64,000 nucleotides of DNA. Source: Paraclostridium sordellii (GTDB taxonomy: Bacteria; Bacillota; Clostridia; Peptostreptococcales; Peptostreptococcaceae). The DNA lies in assembly GCF_000953675.1 (NCBI RefSeq), contig NZ_LN679998.1, forward strand, positions 2,730,102 through 2,794,101, in the 5' to 3' direction. Under the pieces are notes generated by a model. That model was given only the letters and a program-made list of their open reading frames with translations, made no database searches and had not been told where the DNA came from. Shown here piece by piece: positions 55,779 through 64,000 of this stretch. Position 1 is the stretch's first letter. Each line of letters starts with the position of its first letter. The translations under genes were made by a program, and so were the position numbers.

Positions 55779-57249
55779 ATAAAATTATAGTAATTATATT
55801 TGAGCATCCATCATTTATTATTTTTTGTAGAGTTTTTTGTATTTTTGTTCTAACATCTTCTGGCATCATGTATAACTTACTTTGTAATTGATCCTTTACT
55901 AGATCATGCAATGATTTACCAAATAAATTATATTCCCATATTTCATTAGGATTTTCTTCAAATCCTTTAAGTAGACTCTCTAGCATTTCCTTTCCTTGTT
56001 GCTCAGTTCCTACCCCCGGAGATATTTCTGTTGATATGTCAGCTTTAATCATATGAATTGATCCAGCTTTTGCTCTTAATCTAACTCCATATTGCTTACC
56101 TTGTTTTACTATTTCTGGTACATCTAATGTAAGCTCATCTATAGTAGGAGCAACAAGTCCATAACCTTTTTCTCTTACATCTATTAATGCTTGCTCAACT
56201 TTTTCATACTCACTACTAACTCTCGATAGTCTAGTAACTAGATTTAATAATTCATATTCTCCATCTATTTTAAATCCACTTTTCTCTTCAAGAACATTAT
56301 AAAATAAATCTTTTTTAGTTCCTAAATTTATACTTATTACACCTTCACCTAACTCAACATTATCAACTTGAGTTTCTTCTAAAAAGTCTAGTTCTTCAAA
56401 TCCTGCTATTATATTATTTACATCTCTTATAACTCCTACATCATTTATACTTTGTTTTATAGATTCTATTATATTATTTTTTATCCAGTGATTTTTCTCT
56501 AGACCTTCTATCCATTTAGGGAAGTTTATATTTATTTCATTCACAGGAAAATCATATAATACATTTTCCATAACTTCTTCTATATCATCCTCATCCATAG
56601 CCAAAACATTTAGTGGTATTACTGGCTTATCATATTTTTCTTCCATTTCTCTTTTTAATTCTAATGTTTCTTCTGAGTTTGGATCTAATGTATTTAAAAC
56701 TATAACAAATGGTTTTTTAAGATCATTTAATTCATTTATAACCCTTTCTTCTGGTATAGAGTATCCATTTCTTTCTATACCTGTAACACTACCATCAGTC
56801 GTTATTACAATTCCTATTGTAGAATGATCCCTTATAACTTTTTTAGTTCCCATTTCTGCTGCTTTTTCAAAAGTCATAGCCTCACTTGACCACGGTGTAG
56901 AAACTAACCTTTGTTTCCCATCTTCTTCATGTCCTAAAACCCCATCAACTATGTACCCAACACAATCTACCATTCTAACTTTCATTGAAACATTGTCTTT
57001 AATCTTTATTTCTACTCCATCTGCCGGAACAAATTTTGGTTCTACTGTCATAATAGTCTTTCCTGATCCACTTTGAGGAATTTCATCTTGCGTTCTTTCT
57101 CTTTTAAACTCATTTTCAATATTGGGAAGTACTAATAACTCCATAAATTTCCTAATGAAAGTAGATTTTCCTGTTCTTACAGGCCCAACTACACCTATAT
57201 AGATATCCCCCTGAGTTCTTTTTGCTATGTCTTCATATATATTATTCAT
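55777..57249 (-). CDS. spoIVA: Spore coat morphogenetic ATPase SpoIVA
   Basis: Polymerises on the forespore surface with ATP hydrolysis to form the coat basement layer; SpoVM anchors it. The 490 residues start with a TRAFAC-like P-loop GPVRTGKST (22-30). VDCVGYIVDG, VITTDGSVTGIERNGY and a well-conserved C-terminal domain ending NIITIIL follow. A GAGGG ribosome site is present. It lies downstream of gpsA-plsY-der and is separated from gpsA by a terminator. Confidence 0.97.
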   Translation of the reverse strand: MNNIYEDIAKRTQGDIYIGVVGPVRTGKSTFIRKFMELLVLPNIENEFKRERTQDEIPQSGSGKTIMTVEPKFVPADGVEIKIKDNVSMKVRMVDCVGYIVDGVLGHEEDGKQRLVSTPWSSEAMTFEKAAEMGTKKVIRDHSTIGIVITTDGSVTGIERNGYSIPEERVINELNDLKKPFVIVLNTLDPNSEETLELKREMEEKYDKPVIPLNVLAMDEDDIEEVMENVLYDFPVNEININFPKWIEGLEKNHWIKNNIIESIKQSINDVGVIRDVNNIIAGFEELDFLEETQVDNVELGEGVISINLGTKKDLFYNVLEEKSGFKIDGEYELLNLVTRLSRVSSEYEKVEQALIDVREKGYGLVAPTIDELTLDVPEIVKQGKQYGVRLRAKAGSIHMIKADISTEISPGVGTEQQGKEMLESLLKGFEENPNEIWEYNLFGKSLHDLVKDQLQSKLYMMPEDVRTKIQKTLQKIINDGCSNIITIIL

Positions 57250-57311
57250 CTATAACCCTCCTGCATAAAAATTCTTAATAAAGTATATTTGAATAATTTC
57301 ATTAATATTAC

Positions 57312-57350
57312 AAAAAGAAAAAAAAACTAGACCTAAATGTCTAGTTTTTC
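57312..57350 (-). terminator. Terminator overlapping the gpsA stop
   Basis: An 11-bp stem (57322-57332 with 57339-57349) with a long T run on the minus strand. The stem uses the last gpsA codons. Confidence 0.85.
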
Positions 57351-58355
57351 TATAACAACCTCTTCAACTTCATGGGTTTTATTTCTCATCATTAGCTCGT
57401 CTACAACATTATTAGTATCTGCTCCATTATATAAAACAGAGTAGATAGCATTTGTAATAGGCATCTCTATATTTAAACTTTTAGCAACTTCATAAGCTAC
57501 TTCTGTTGCTGTAATTCCTTCAACAACCATTTTAACTTCTTCTAGTGTTTCTTTTAAACTTTTACCTTGTCCTATAAGTATACCCGCTCTTCTATTTCTA
57601 CTATGCATACTAGTACATGTTACAATTAAATCTCCAATTCCAGATAATCCTGAAAAAGTAGATGTTTTAGCTCCTAATGCAACACCTAATCTGCTTATTT
57701 CCCTTATACCTCTAGTCATAAGTGCTGCTTTTGCATTGTCTCCATATCCTAATCCGTCACATATACCTGCTCCAAATGCAATTATATTCTTTAAAGCTCC
57801 ACCAAGTTCAACTCCTATAATATCTGGATTAGTATAAACTCTAAACTTTGAAGTCATAAAAATATCTTGTACTTTTTCTGCATCTTCTAGGTTTTCTGAT
57901 GCTACAACAACTGTTGTTGGTATATCTCTTGATACTTCTTCAGCATGCGATGGACCAGATAAAACTACATATTTACATTCTTCTAATTCTTGTTCACAAA
58001 CTTGAGAAAGTCTAAGCCCAGTTCCTTTTTCTAGACCTTTTGCTACATCAACTAAAATTTGATTTTTATTAACAAATGGTTTTATTTGTTTGCATATACT
58101 TCTAATAGCCTGAGATGGAACCGCCAATACGATTAATGAACTATTTAAAACAGCTTCTTCTAAACTAGTAGTCATTTTTATATTTTCCGGTATATTTACA
58201 CCAGGAAGATAATCTTTATTTTCTCTAGTTTCTTTTATAGCTTCACACTGTTTTTCATTTAAAGTCCACATTGAAACGTCGTACCCTTTTTTTGCTACTA
58301 CAAGAGCTAGTGCAGTTCCCCAACTTCCAGCTCCTAATACACAAATTTTTTCCAT
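57333..58355 (-). CDS. gpsA: Glycerol-3-phosphate dehydrogenase [NAD(P)+]
   Basis: Makes sn-glycerol-3-phosphate for PlsY. I start at the ATG at 58355 (340 residues, MEKICVLGAGSWGTALA) because AGGTGG lies 8 bases upstream. The longer frame begins with a GTG inside that ribosome site. Catalytic Lys is in GALKNIIAFGAGICDG; SGPSHAEEV, NDNAKAALMTRG-like GDNAKAALMTRG and LSGIGDLIVT are present. It lies after plsY, giving a G3P supply-and-use pair. Confidence 0.95.
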   Translation of the reverse strand: MEKICVLGAGSWGTALALVVAKKGYDVSMWTLNEKQCEAIKETRENKDYLPGVNIPENIKMTTSLEEAVLNSSLIVLAVPSQAIRSICKQIKPFVNKNQILVDVAKGLEKGTGLRLSQVCEQELEECKYVVLSGPSHAEEVSRDIPTTVVVASENLEDAEKVQDIFMTSKFRVYTNPDIIGVELGGALKNIIAFGAGICDGLGYGDNAKAALMTRGIREISRLGVALGAKTSTFSGLSGIGDLIVTCTSMHSRNRRAGILIGQGKSLKETLEEVKMVVEGITATEVAYEVAKSLNIEMPITNAIYSVLYNGADTNNVVDELMMRNKTHEVEEVVIEKLDI

Positions 58356-58385
58356 AAAAAACACCACCTAAATACAGTTAAAGTA

Positions 58386-58997
58386 TTATTTTTTCTCGCC
58401 TATCTTTCTTTCTGTTCCCTGAATAAGCCTTTTTATGTTTTCTTTATGTTTATATATTACTGATATAGATAAAAATAAAGTAACTGCTAAACCTTTGTAG
58501 TTTCCTAAAAAAAGCATTATTATAGGAGAAGTACATATACTAAGTACCGAACCTAATGAAACATACTTAGTAACATATACAATTAATATAAAGAATGCAA
58601 AACAGCTTAGTGCTATTATAGGATTAACCGCAATCATAGCTCCTAAAGACGTTGCAACCCCTTTTCCACCTCTAAATCCTAGGAATACAGGCCAGTTATG
58701 TCCGATTACAACAAATACAACAGCTATATAAGCAGCATTTGTCATATCCATATGAGCTATATAAGCTATTAATTTTGCTATTAATACAGCTATAACACCT
58801 TTTAATAAATCTCCTAGAAAAGTTAGTGCTCCTGCTTTCTTTCCTAAAGTTCTTAATACATTGGTCGACCCGGCATTACCAGATCCTTGTGTTCTAATGT
58901 CTACACCCATCATTCGTTTAGCAATTATATACGATGTTGATATGCTTCCGACACAATATGAAATAATAATTATAATTAGGTAATTTATCATACTCAT
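58386..58997 (-). CDS. plsY: Glycerol-3-phosphate acyltransferase PlsY
   Basis: Membrane enzyme that acylates glycerol-3-phosphate using acyl-phosphate from PlsX. The 203 residues have five hydrophobic segments. The motifs are GSGNAGSTNVLRTLG, HNWPVFLGFRGGKGVATSLG and a late YKHKENIKRL. It is located between der and gpsA. Confidence 0.95.
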   Translation of the reverse strand: MSMINYLIIIIISYCVGSISTSYIIAKRMMGVDIRTQGSGNAGSTNVLRTLGKKAGALTFLGDLLKGVIAVLIAKLIAYIAHMDMTNAAYIAVVFVVIGHNWPVFLGFRGGKGVATSLGAMIAVNPIIALSCFAFFILIVYVTKYVSLGSVLSICTSPIIMLFLGNYKGLAVTLFLSISVIYKHKENIKRLIQGTERKIGEKK

Positions 58998-59008
58998 CCC
59001 CCTAATTT

Positions 59009-60331
59009 TTATTTTCTCTTTTCTCTATATTCAAATCTAACAGGTGTACCTTCAAACCCAAAGTTTTCTCTTATTTTATTCTCAAGATATCTTTGGTATG
59101 AGAAGTGAGTAAGACTCTTATCATTTATAAATAAAGTAAACTTAGGTGGTTGTGTTCCTGTCTGAGAACCATAGTAAATCTTTAATCTCTTACCTTTATC
59201 TGAAGGCGGTTGATTAAGAAGTACAGCTTCTCCAATTACATCATTTAATGTTGATGTTGGAACTCTCTTAGCATGTTCTTCAGCTAAAAATACTACTGAT
59301 TCTAATATTTTATTCATTCTTTGATTAGTTTTAGCTGATACGAAAACTATCGGAGCATATGCCATAAACGGGAATTTTTCTCTTATATCTTTAGTGTATA
59401 AACTCATAGTCTTATCATTTTTCTCTATTAAATCCCACTTGTTTATTACAAATAAACAAGCTTTACCTTCATCATGTGCTATACCTGCAACCTTAGTATC
59501 CTGCTCTGTAACACCTTGTTCTGCATCTATTACTATAAGCACTACATCAGCTCTATCTACAGCACTCATAGCTCTTATTACACTGTATTTTTCTACATTT
59601 TCATATATTTTGCTTTTTCTTCTAAGTCCTGCAGTATCTATTAAAAGGAACTTATGGTCTCCCTTTTCTAAGTAAGTATCTATTGCATCTCTAGTAGTTC
59701 CTGCTATAGGACTTACTATAACTCTATCTTCTCCTAACATATTGTTTAGTATAGAAGATTTACCAGCATTAGGCTTACCTGTTATAGCTACTCTTATTAT
59801 ATCTTCGTCATACTCTGTGTCTAATCCTTCTGGGAAGTTTGCAACAACTTCATCAAGTAAGTCTCCAAGTCCCATACTATTTGCACTAGATATTGCAAAT
59901 GGAACTCCAAGTCCTAACTCATAAAAATCATATACATTATCAAATTGACTTTGGCTATCAATTTTATTTACAACTAATACAACTGGTGTCTTAGTTTTTC
60001 TAAGCATTTGAGCAACTTCTTTATCTGCTGCTGTAAGCCCTGCCTTACCATCAACTACAAATAATATAACATGAGCCATATCCATAGCTAACATAGCTTG
60101 ATTTCTCATTTGAGATAATATTATATCATCACTATTTGGCTCTATCCCACCTGTATCAATAAGTGTAAAGTATTTATTTAACCATTCTACCTCTGTAAAT
60201 ATTCTATCTCTTGTAACTCCTGGAGTATCTTCTACTATTGATATTCTCTTTCCTGCTAATTTATTAAATAGTGTAGATTTCCCAACATTTGGTCTTCCTA
60301 CTACTGCAACTACTGGTCTATTATCGCTCAT
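59009..60331 (-). CDS. der: Ribosome biogenesis GTPase Der (EngA)
   Basis: Double-GTPase needed for 50S assembly. The 440 residues carry G1 GRPNVGKST (about 11-19) and DTGG, then a second G1 GKPNAGKSS (about 183-191) and DTAGLRRKSK. The C-terminal KH-like domain ends FGFEGTPVRFEYREKRK. The der-plsY/gpsA-spoIVA order is conserved with Bacillus (der-gpsA-...-spoIVA). Confidence 0.97.
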   Translation of the reverse strand: MSDNRPVVAVVGRPNVGKSTLFNKLAGKRISIVEDTPGVTRDRIFTEVEWLNKYFTLIDTGGIEPNSDDIILSQMRNQAMLAMDMAHVILFVVDGKAGLTAADKEVAQMLRKTKTPVVLVVNKIDSQSQFDNVYDFYELGLGVPFAISSANSMGLGDLLDEVVANFPEGLDTEYDEDIIRVAITGKPNAGKSSILNNMLGEDRVIVSPIAGTTRDAIDTYLEKGDHKFLLIDTAGLRRKSKIYENVEKYSVIRAMSAVDRADVVLIVIDAEQGVTEQDTKVAGIAHDEGKACLFVINKWDLIEKNDKTMSLYTKDIREKFPFMAYAPIVFVSAKTNQRMNKILESVVFLAEEHAKRVPTSTLNDVIGEAVLLNQPPSDKGKRLKIYYGSQTGTQPPKFTLFINDKSLTHFSYQRYLENKIRENFGFEGTPVRFEYREKRK

Positions 60332-60345
60332 AATTATCTCCCTTC

Positions 60346-61674
60346 TTATTTCAATATCTTGTCAACAAAATCTTTTCCTTCATTTAAACAAGGAACTATT
60401 TCCATATTCATAATTTTTTGTAATTCTTCTAATGTGATATTGTCTAAAAATATTTCTTCATCTGCTTTTAACATACTTCTTGGTATATATAAAGTTTGTC
60501 CTAAATCTTCATTTTTAAGTTGATCTATTATATCTGTAGCTGTTATTAGCCCAGATACAGTTATTGTATCCCCAAAGAAATTATTTATTATTTTATGCAC
60601 TTTTATATCTAATTCTGGATACTTTTCCATCATACAATTTGCCATATCACAAATGAAATTATAAGCAGAATGTCCAGTTGCTATAGATACCTTTTTCTTA
60701 ACATCCATACTATTTTTAGGATTTGTAGCTAAGTAATCTTTGATTTCTCTTTCCAACTTACTTATCATTCCTACTCCATTTTCAAATTGTATAAATCCTT
60801 CATATTCATCATAATCTAGTAATTGTCTATTTGCTATCATATAAAACTCATCTGATAAAAATATAAATCTTGTTCCTAACTCTTTTAAGTATTTTTCTTG
60901 TAGTTTGTTAACCAGATCTATAGTTTCACTAGCTGTTTTTTCATTAAATATTTCTAAATGTGGAAGATGGTCCCTATGCTTAGTAATTCCAACTGGAACT
61001 GCAGCTGCACTATTTACATAAGGGTATAATTTTGTCAAATCAGAAACTGTTCTTTCTAACTCTTCTTTATCATTATATCCTGGACATAATACAATTTGGC
61101 AATTCATTTGTATTTGCGCATCTGCTAACCTCTTCATTATTTCATACAATTTTCCTGCAAACTTATTTTTAATCATAGTTTTTCTAAGTTCAGGATTAGT
61201 TGTATGTACAGAAATATTTATTGGACTTATTCTATACTTAATTATATTATCTATATCTTCTTCACTCATATTTGTAAGAGTTACAAAGTTTCCTTGTAAA
61301 AATGATAGTCTTGAATCATCATCCTTAAAATAAAGTGTTTCTCTCATTCCTTTTGGTAATTGATCTATAAAACAAAATACACATTTATTTCTACAACTCT
61401 TAGCTTTATCGATTATAGGATTAGTAAATTCAATTCCTAAATCATCATCATATTCTTTTTCTATTTCATATACATATATTTCATTATTTTTCTTCTTTAT
61501 TTCAACTTCTAAGTACTCATCACTTAATAAAAATCTATATTCTATTATGTCATGTATAGGTTGATCATTTATAGAAATTAGTAAGTCTCCAACTTCTATG
61601 CCTAACTCTTCTGCAATACTATTTTTATATACTTTACTTATTATATTGTTTGTATTTTTTACATTTACTTCCAT
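60346..61674 (-). CDS. Radical SAM protein with PDZ-like and DUF512 domains
   Basis: Unknown function, conserved in clostridia and cyanobacteria. I start at the ATG at 61674 (442 residues). An N-terminal PDZ-like domain (about 10-60: IAEELGIEVGDLLISIND) precedes a radical SAM core with CRNKCVFC (Cys 94, 98, 101, the CxxxCxxC cluster) and PINISVHTTNPELRKTM. The C-terminal DUF512 region has ATGHSAYNF and ISGLITATDIIDQL-like VSGLITATDII. It lies 14 bases upstream of der. No substrate can be inferred. Confidence 0.88.
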   Translation of the reverse strand: MEVNVKNTNNIISKVYKNSIAEELGIEVGDLLISINDQPIHDIIEYRFLLSDEYLEVEIKKKNNEIYVYEIEKEYDDDLGIEFTNPIIDKAKSCRNKCVFCFIDQLPKGMRETLYFKDDDSRLSFLQGNFVTLTNMSEEDIDNIIKYRISPINISVHTTNPELRKTMIKNKFAGKLYEIMKRLADAQIQMNCQIVLCPGYNDKEELERTVSDLTKLYPYVNSAAAVPVGITKHRDHLPHLEIFNEKTASETIDLVNKLQEKYLKELGTRFIFLSDEFYMIANRQLLDYDEYEGFIQFENGVGMISKLEREIKDYLATNPKNSMDVKKKVSIATGHSAYNFICDMANCMMEKYPELDIKVHKIINNFFGDTITVSGLITATDIIDQLKNEDLGQTLYIPRSMLKADEEIFLDNITLEELQKIMNMEIVPCLNEGKDFVDKILK

Positions 61675-61740
61675 AAACTTCACCACTCTTCATTTTAAGT
61701 ACATCACATTATAATAACATGTTTTATTTGAAATAGTCAA

Positions 61741-61767
61741 TAAAAAGGTACCTTTTACGGTACCTTT
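61741..61767 (-). terminator. Intrinsic terminator after the YIEGIA cluster
   Basis: AAAGGTACC/GGTACCTTT stem with a T run on the minus strand, just past the stop of the 63-residue gene. Confidence 0.85.
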
Positions 61768-61957
61768 AATGTCTTACTATTATTAGGGTTCCATGTAATA
61801 CATCATGGACCATTCCACCCATAGTTTTAGATATTATTAATGCCCTATCTTGTAATTCTTTTTCATTTTCTGCATAAAAAACTGGATAATTAGAAGATTT
61901 CATATCTTTATTTATAGTTACAATAGCTAAAGTAGCATCAGTTATTCCTATATTCAT
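61766..61957 (-). CDS. Small YIEGIA-associated protein (capping complex subunit type)
   Basis: 63-residue protein, MNIGITDATLAIVTINKDM to the end, with a short beta-alpha pattern and no membrane segment. Proteins like this are annotated as a capping subunit for YIEGIA proteins and always lie beside them; the biochemical role is not settled. It follows the second YIEGIA gene by 14 bases. The call rests on context and general resemblance. Confidence 0.75.
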   Translation of the reverse strand: MNIGITDATLAIVTINKDMKSSNYPVFYAENEKELQDRALIISKTMGGMVHDVLHGTLIIVRH

Positions 61958-61971
61958 ATTTTACACTCCTT

Positions 61972-62886
61972 TTAATTTTTTATAGCAAATTTTTTCAATG
62001 CCCAGTTCTTCCCTCTAGAACTTTCTATTATCGGTGTACTTTTAACTGCATCTATTAATTTATTTATATCCTTTTCTATTGGTATATAGGGCATCACTAA
62101 ACTTTCATTTTTAGGATTTCTTCTTAGCAATGGAACAAAGTCAGGTTCATCAGGAGTTCTCATTATACCTAGTCTAGAATAAGCTATATTTGCTATAGTT
62201 TGTCTTTGTCCTGGATTTAAAATTATTCCACTATTTGTATAGCTTTTATCTTTAGGTATTATTTCCACGGCTAGACCATAATCTAAATACCTCTGTCTTG
62301 AAGATTCTAAACCTATGTTTGATATAACAACATCATTAACTTTTAGAAGCGGTCCATCAAAAGATATTTTTGCCGGAACTACCTCAGCTATAGCTCCTAT
62401 ACTTTCTCGAACAAATAGTTTTTTAAATATAAGTGCTAGTCCTATACCTGCCATAGCCCCAATAAATATACTTCCTCCTTCATTTAAATGCAGTTCTGTT
62501 TTTGCTAAGTGATAAACAGAAGAGGTTGTAAGTGCTGTTAATATACATGTATAACTTCTTACCTCATACGTAAGAGCTATCTCTTCTATAAATCCTCCAC
62601 CTCTTTTAACTAAAAGTGAGTCCTCCATATCATTTAATACGTTTCGCTTGCTATGTCTAACTTGTCTAAATTGACTTGCTGCTAAAGATAAAAAAGTTAT
62701 AGATGTATATGATTTTTTAATCAGGGCTGGAACAAGCATAGCTCCAAGAGCCGATCCTATAACAGCTAAAACAATTTGAGATACTAGCATATTGGGTTGC
62801 GTTGGATACTGCTTCCTATCATTTTTTAAGGTTATCATCCTAGAAACAATACCGATTACGATACCTATTAAGAAAATACCTTTCAT
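61972..62886 (-). CDS. YIEGIA family membrane protein, copy 2
   Basis: 304 residues with a membrane-rich N-terminal half: a first segment at 1-16, then segments around 35-60 and 110-160. The soluble C-terminal half contains IAEVVPAKISFDGPLLKVNDVVISNIGLESSRQRYLDYG and EIIPKDKSYTNSGIILNPGQRQTIANIAYSRLG. Family members are conserved in spore formers near der and spoIVA (YphB in Bacillus); a spore envelope role is likely but not shown here. It is a diverged paralogue of the gene just upstream. Confidence 0.82.
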   Translation of the reverse strand: MKGIFLIGIVIGIVSRMITLKNDRKQYPTQPNMLVSQIVLAVIGSALGAMLVPALIKKSYTSITFLSLAASQFRQVRHSKRNVLNDMEDSLLVKRGGGFIEEIALTYEVRSYTCILTALTTSSVYHLAKTELHLNEGGSIFIGAMAGIGLALIFKKLFVRESIGAIAEVVPAKISFDGPLLKVNDVVISNIGLESSRQRYLDYGLAVEIIPKDKSYTNSGIILNPGQRQTIANIAYSRLGIMRTPDEPDFVPLLRRNPKNESLVMPYIPIEKDINKLIDAVKSTPIIESSRGKNWALKKFAIKN

Positions 62887-62904
62887 AAATTACACCTCTT
62901 ATAA

Positions 62905-63831
62905 TCATTTATTTTGTTTACTTTTACTGTATGCATTGTTATTTCCTTTAGAGCTGTCTAGTATAGGCGTACTTTTTATAGCTTCTACGGTTAAATCTAT
63001 ATCCTTAACTAATGGAATAAACCCAAAATTTACAGAGTTATCATTAGGATTAGTTCTGGCTATAGGAGTAAATTCCGGTTCATCTACATCTTTGTCTATA
63101 CCCATATGTATGTATACATTATAAAGCATAGCTTGTTGTTGAGCTGGATCTCCAATTATCCCTGCAGATACTAAATCTTTTGGTATTACTTTTAATCCAA
63201 TCCCTTTTTTTAAATATCTTTTTCTTGAATTTTCCAAACCTACGTTAGTTATAACAACTCCACCTATCTTCAATAATGCTCCATCAAATTCTATGGGTAC
63301 TACCTCAACATCAACTATATCTTCTAAACTCTTGTTTGATAGTATTTTTTTAAATATGTATCCAACTATACCCGTAGCTATAATTGCTGATATAACACAC
63401 ATTATAAAATTAAATTTCAAAATATTATTACATAATATAAACGCCATAGAAGCTGCCAAAGATGAAAATATACTTAAATAATTTCTAACTTCATAGTTTT
63501 TGGAAATATCATGAATATAAGTGATTCCTTTGCTCACTAGCTCATTTGGTTCTATATTTGACAGTGTAAGTTCTTCCTCACTTGCAACTTCTTGAAACTG
63601 TTGTATTCCAACAGATAAAAACGTCAATGCAGCAAACTCTTTATTTAACAAAGCCGGGAATGCTATTGCCCCAAGTGCAGAAGCTATAAAAGATAATATC
63701 AATTGTTCTATATAATCCTGTGGAAGTGTAGGCTGTTGTCTATTTACTATTCTTAATACAATAAGTCTAGATAATACTCCTAAAATCAAAGCTATACCAA
63801 ACGCCCGTCTAAATAATGTAGCATCATCCAT
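62905..63831 (-). CDS. YIEGIA family membrane protein, copy 1
   Basis: 308 residues from the ATG at 63831, which has AAAGGAGG 8 bases upstream. The longer frame to 63879 overlaps a terminator and lacks a ribosome site. Architecture is the same as copy 2: N-terminal membrane segments, then VEVVPIEFDGALLKIGGVVITNVGLENSRKRYLKKG and VIPKDLVSAGIIGDPAQQQAMLYNVY. It shares with copy 2 the PEF(T/V)P segment and the C-terminal STPI(L/I)(D/E)SS(K/R)G. It is the first gene of the cluster. Confidence 0.83.
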   Translation of the reverse strand: MDDATLFRRAFGIALILGVLSRLIVLRIVNRQQPTLPQDYIEQLILSFIASALGAIAFPALLNKEFAALTFLSVGIQQFQEVASEEELTLSNIEPNELVSKGITYIHDISKNYEVRNYLSIFSSLAASMAFILCNNILKFNFIMCVISAIIATGIVGYIFKKILSNKSLEDIVDVEVVPIEFDGALLKIGGVVITNVGLENSRKRYLKKGIGLKVIPKDLVSAGIIGDPAQQQAMLYNVYIHMGIDKDVDEPEFTPIARTNPNDNSVNFGFIPLVKDIDLTVEAIKSTPILDSSKGNNNAYSKSKQNK

Positions 63832-63878
63832 ATTTAATCCTCCTTTTATTTTGCTACCTTTATTTTGCTCAAAAAACA

Positions 63879-63910
63879 AAAAAAATTTCCTTAATTAAGG
63901 AAATTTTTTT
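63879..63910 (-). terminator. Terminator after the histidine kinase gene
   Basis: AAATTTCCTTAA palindrome (63884-63907) with a long T run on the minus strand; it contains the histidine kinase stop codon. Confidence 0.8.
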
Positions 63911-64000
63911 TAGGTATAGAAACTATAAACTCTGTACCCACATTTAATTCACTTTTAATATCTATTGTTCCATTTAATGATTTTACTATATGCTTAACTA
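63891..64000 (-). CDS. Sensor histidine kinase, C-terminal end only
   Basis: The last 35 residues of a HATPase domain: VKHIVKSLNGTIDIKSELNV followed by GTEFIVSIPKK. The LNGTI...GTEF pattern is the G2-box end of two-component kinases. The rest lies beyond the right window edge, so input domains and partner regulator are unknown. The gene ends in a terminator before the YIEGIA cluster. Confidence 0.85.
   Translation of the reverse strand, partial: VKHIVKSLNGTIDIKSELNVGTEFIVSIPKKNFLN

Overview
The window is a low-GC (roughly 30% by eye), gene-dense stretch of core chromosome from an endospore-forming member of the Clostridia. The Peptostreptococcaceae (Clostridioides, Romboutsia, Paeniclostridium and relatives) is the likeliest family. 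The evidence is the sporulation genes (spoIIIAA/AB, spoVM, spoIVA, ylbJ, a YIEGIA pair), the FabK-type enoyl reductase in a FapR-controlled fatty-acid operon, an eukaryote-like IleRS behind a T-box, and the lspA-rluD-pyrR-uraA and rpmB-spoVM-thiN arrangements shared with other Firmicutes. I see no rRNA, tRNA, insertion sequence, prophage, CRISPR array or transfer gene. Nearly all genes lie on the minus strand; the exceptions are tmcAL, ylbJ, rpmB and rqcH. The species cannot be fixed from the sequence alone.

Layout. 1-1345: start of the spoIIIA operon (AB cut by the window edge, AA complete). 1462-9142: fatty-acid and phospholipid initiation operon (fapR-plsX-fabH-fabK-fabD-fabG-acpP-fabF) with a FapR operator at its promoter, preceded by rpmF and its DUF177 partner. 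9287-13333: ackA, divergent tmcAL, then ylbJ. 13362-19153: a coiled-coil gene, coaD, rsmD, recG, fakA and an Asp23-family gene. 19362-28740: rpmB, spoVM and a 48-residue membrane miniprotein (both too short for routine ORF callers), thiN, rpe, rsgA, prkC with its phosphatase, rlmN, rsmB, a zinc metallopeptidase and a DUF116 gene. 28743-36832: fmt, def, priA, coaBC, rpoZ, gmk, remA, yicC, dapF. 37012-38781: rqcH. 38797-42224: the uraA-pyrR-rluD-lspA locus with two PyrR RNA sites. 42347-47895: a polysaccharide deacetylase, a DksA-like zinc protein, a DUF5665 protein, trpS-mtnN under a Trp T-box, and an AbgT transporter. 48167-55658: ileS under an Ile T-box, then the division cluster divIVA-ylmH-yggT-sepF-ylmE with an HlyD-like protein. 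55777-64000: spoIVA, gpsA, plsY, der, a radical SAM/DUF512 gene, a three-gene YIEGIA cluster, and the 3' end of a histidine kinase gene.

How it works together. Most genes serve housekeeping: membrane lipid synthesis (fab operon, plsX, plsY, gpsA, fakA), translation and rRNA maturation, cofactor supply (coaD, coaBC, thiN), cell division placement and cell-wall signalling (prkC/prpC). Sporulation genes are threaded between them. Regulation is mainly by RNA leaders and simple operators: two T-boxes, two PyrR sites, a FapR operator and many intrinsic terminators.

I did not find a clear new multi-gene system. The most unusual signals are regulatory. The lspA promoter sits inside a perfect 21-bp inverted repeat that also contains the lspA ribosome binding site. 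The uraA ribosome binding site forms one arm of a PyrR-linked terminator. The IleRS signature motif reads GIHH instead of HIGH.
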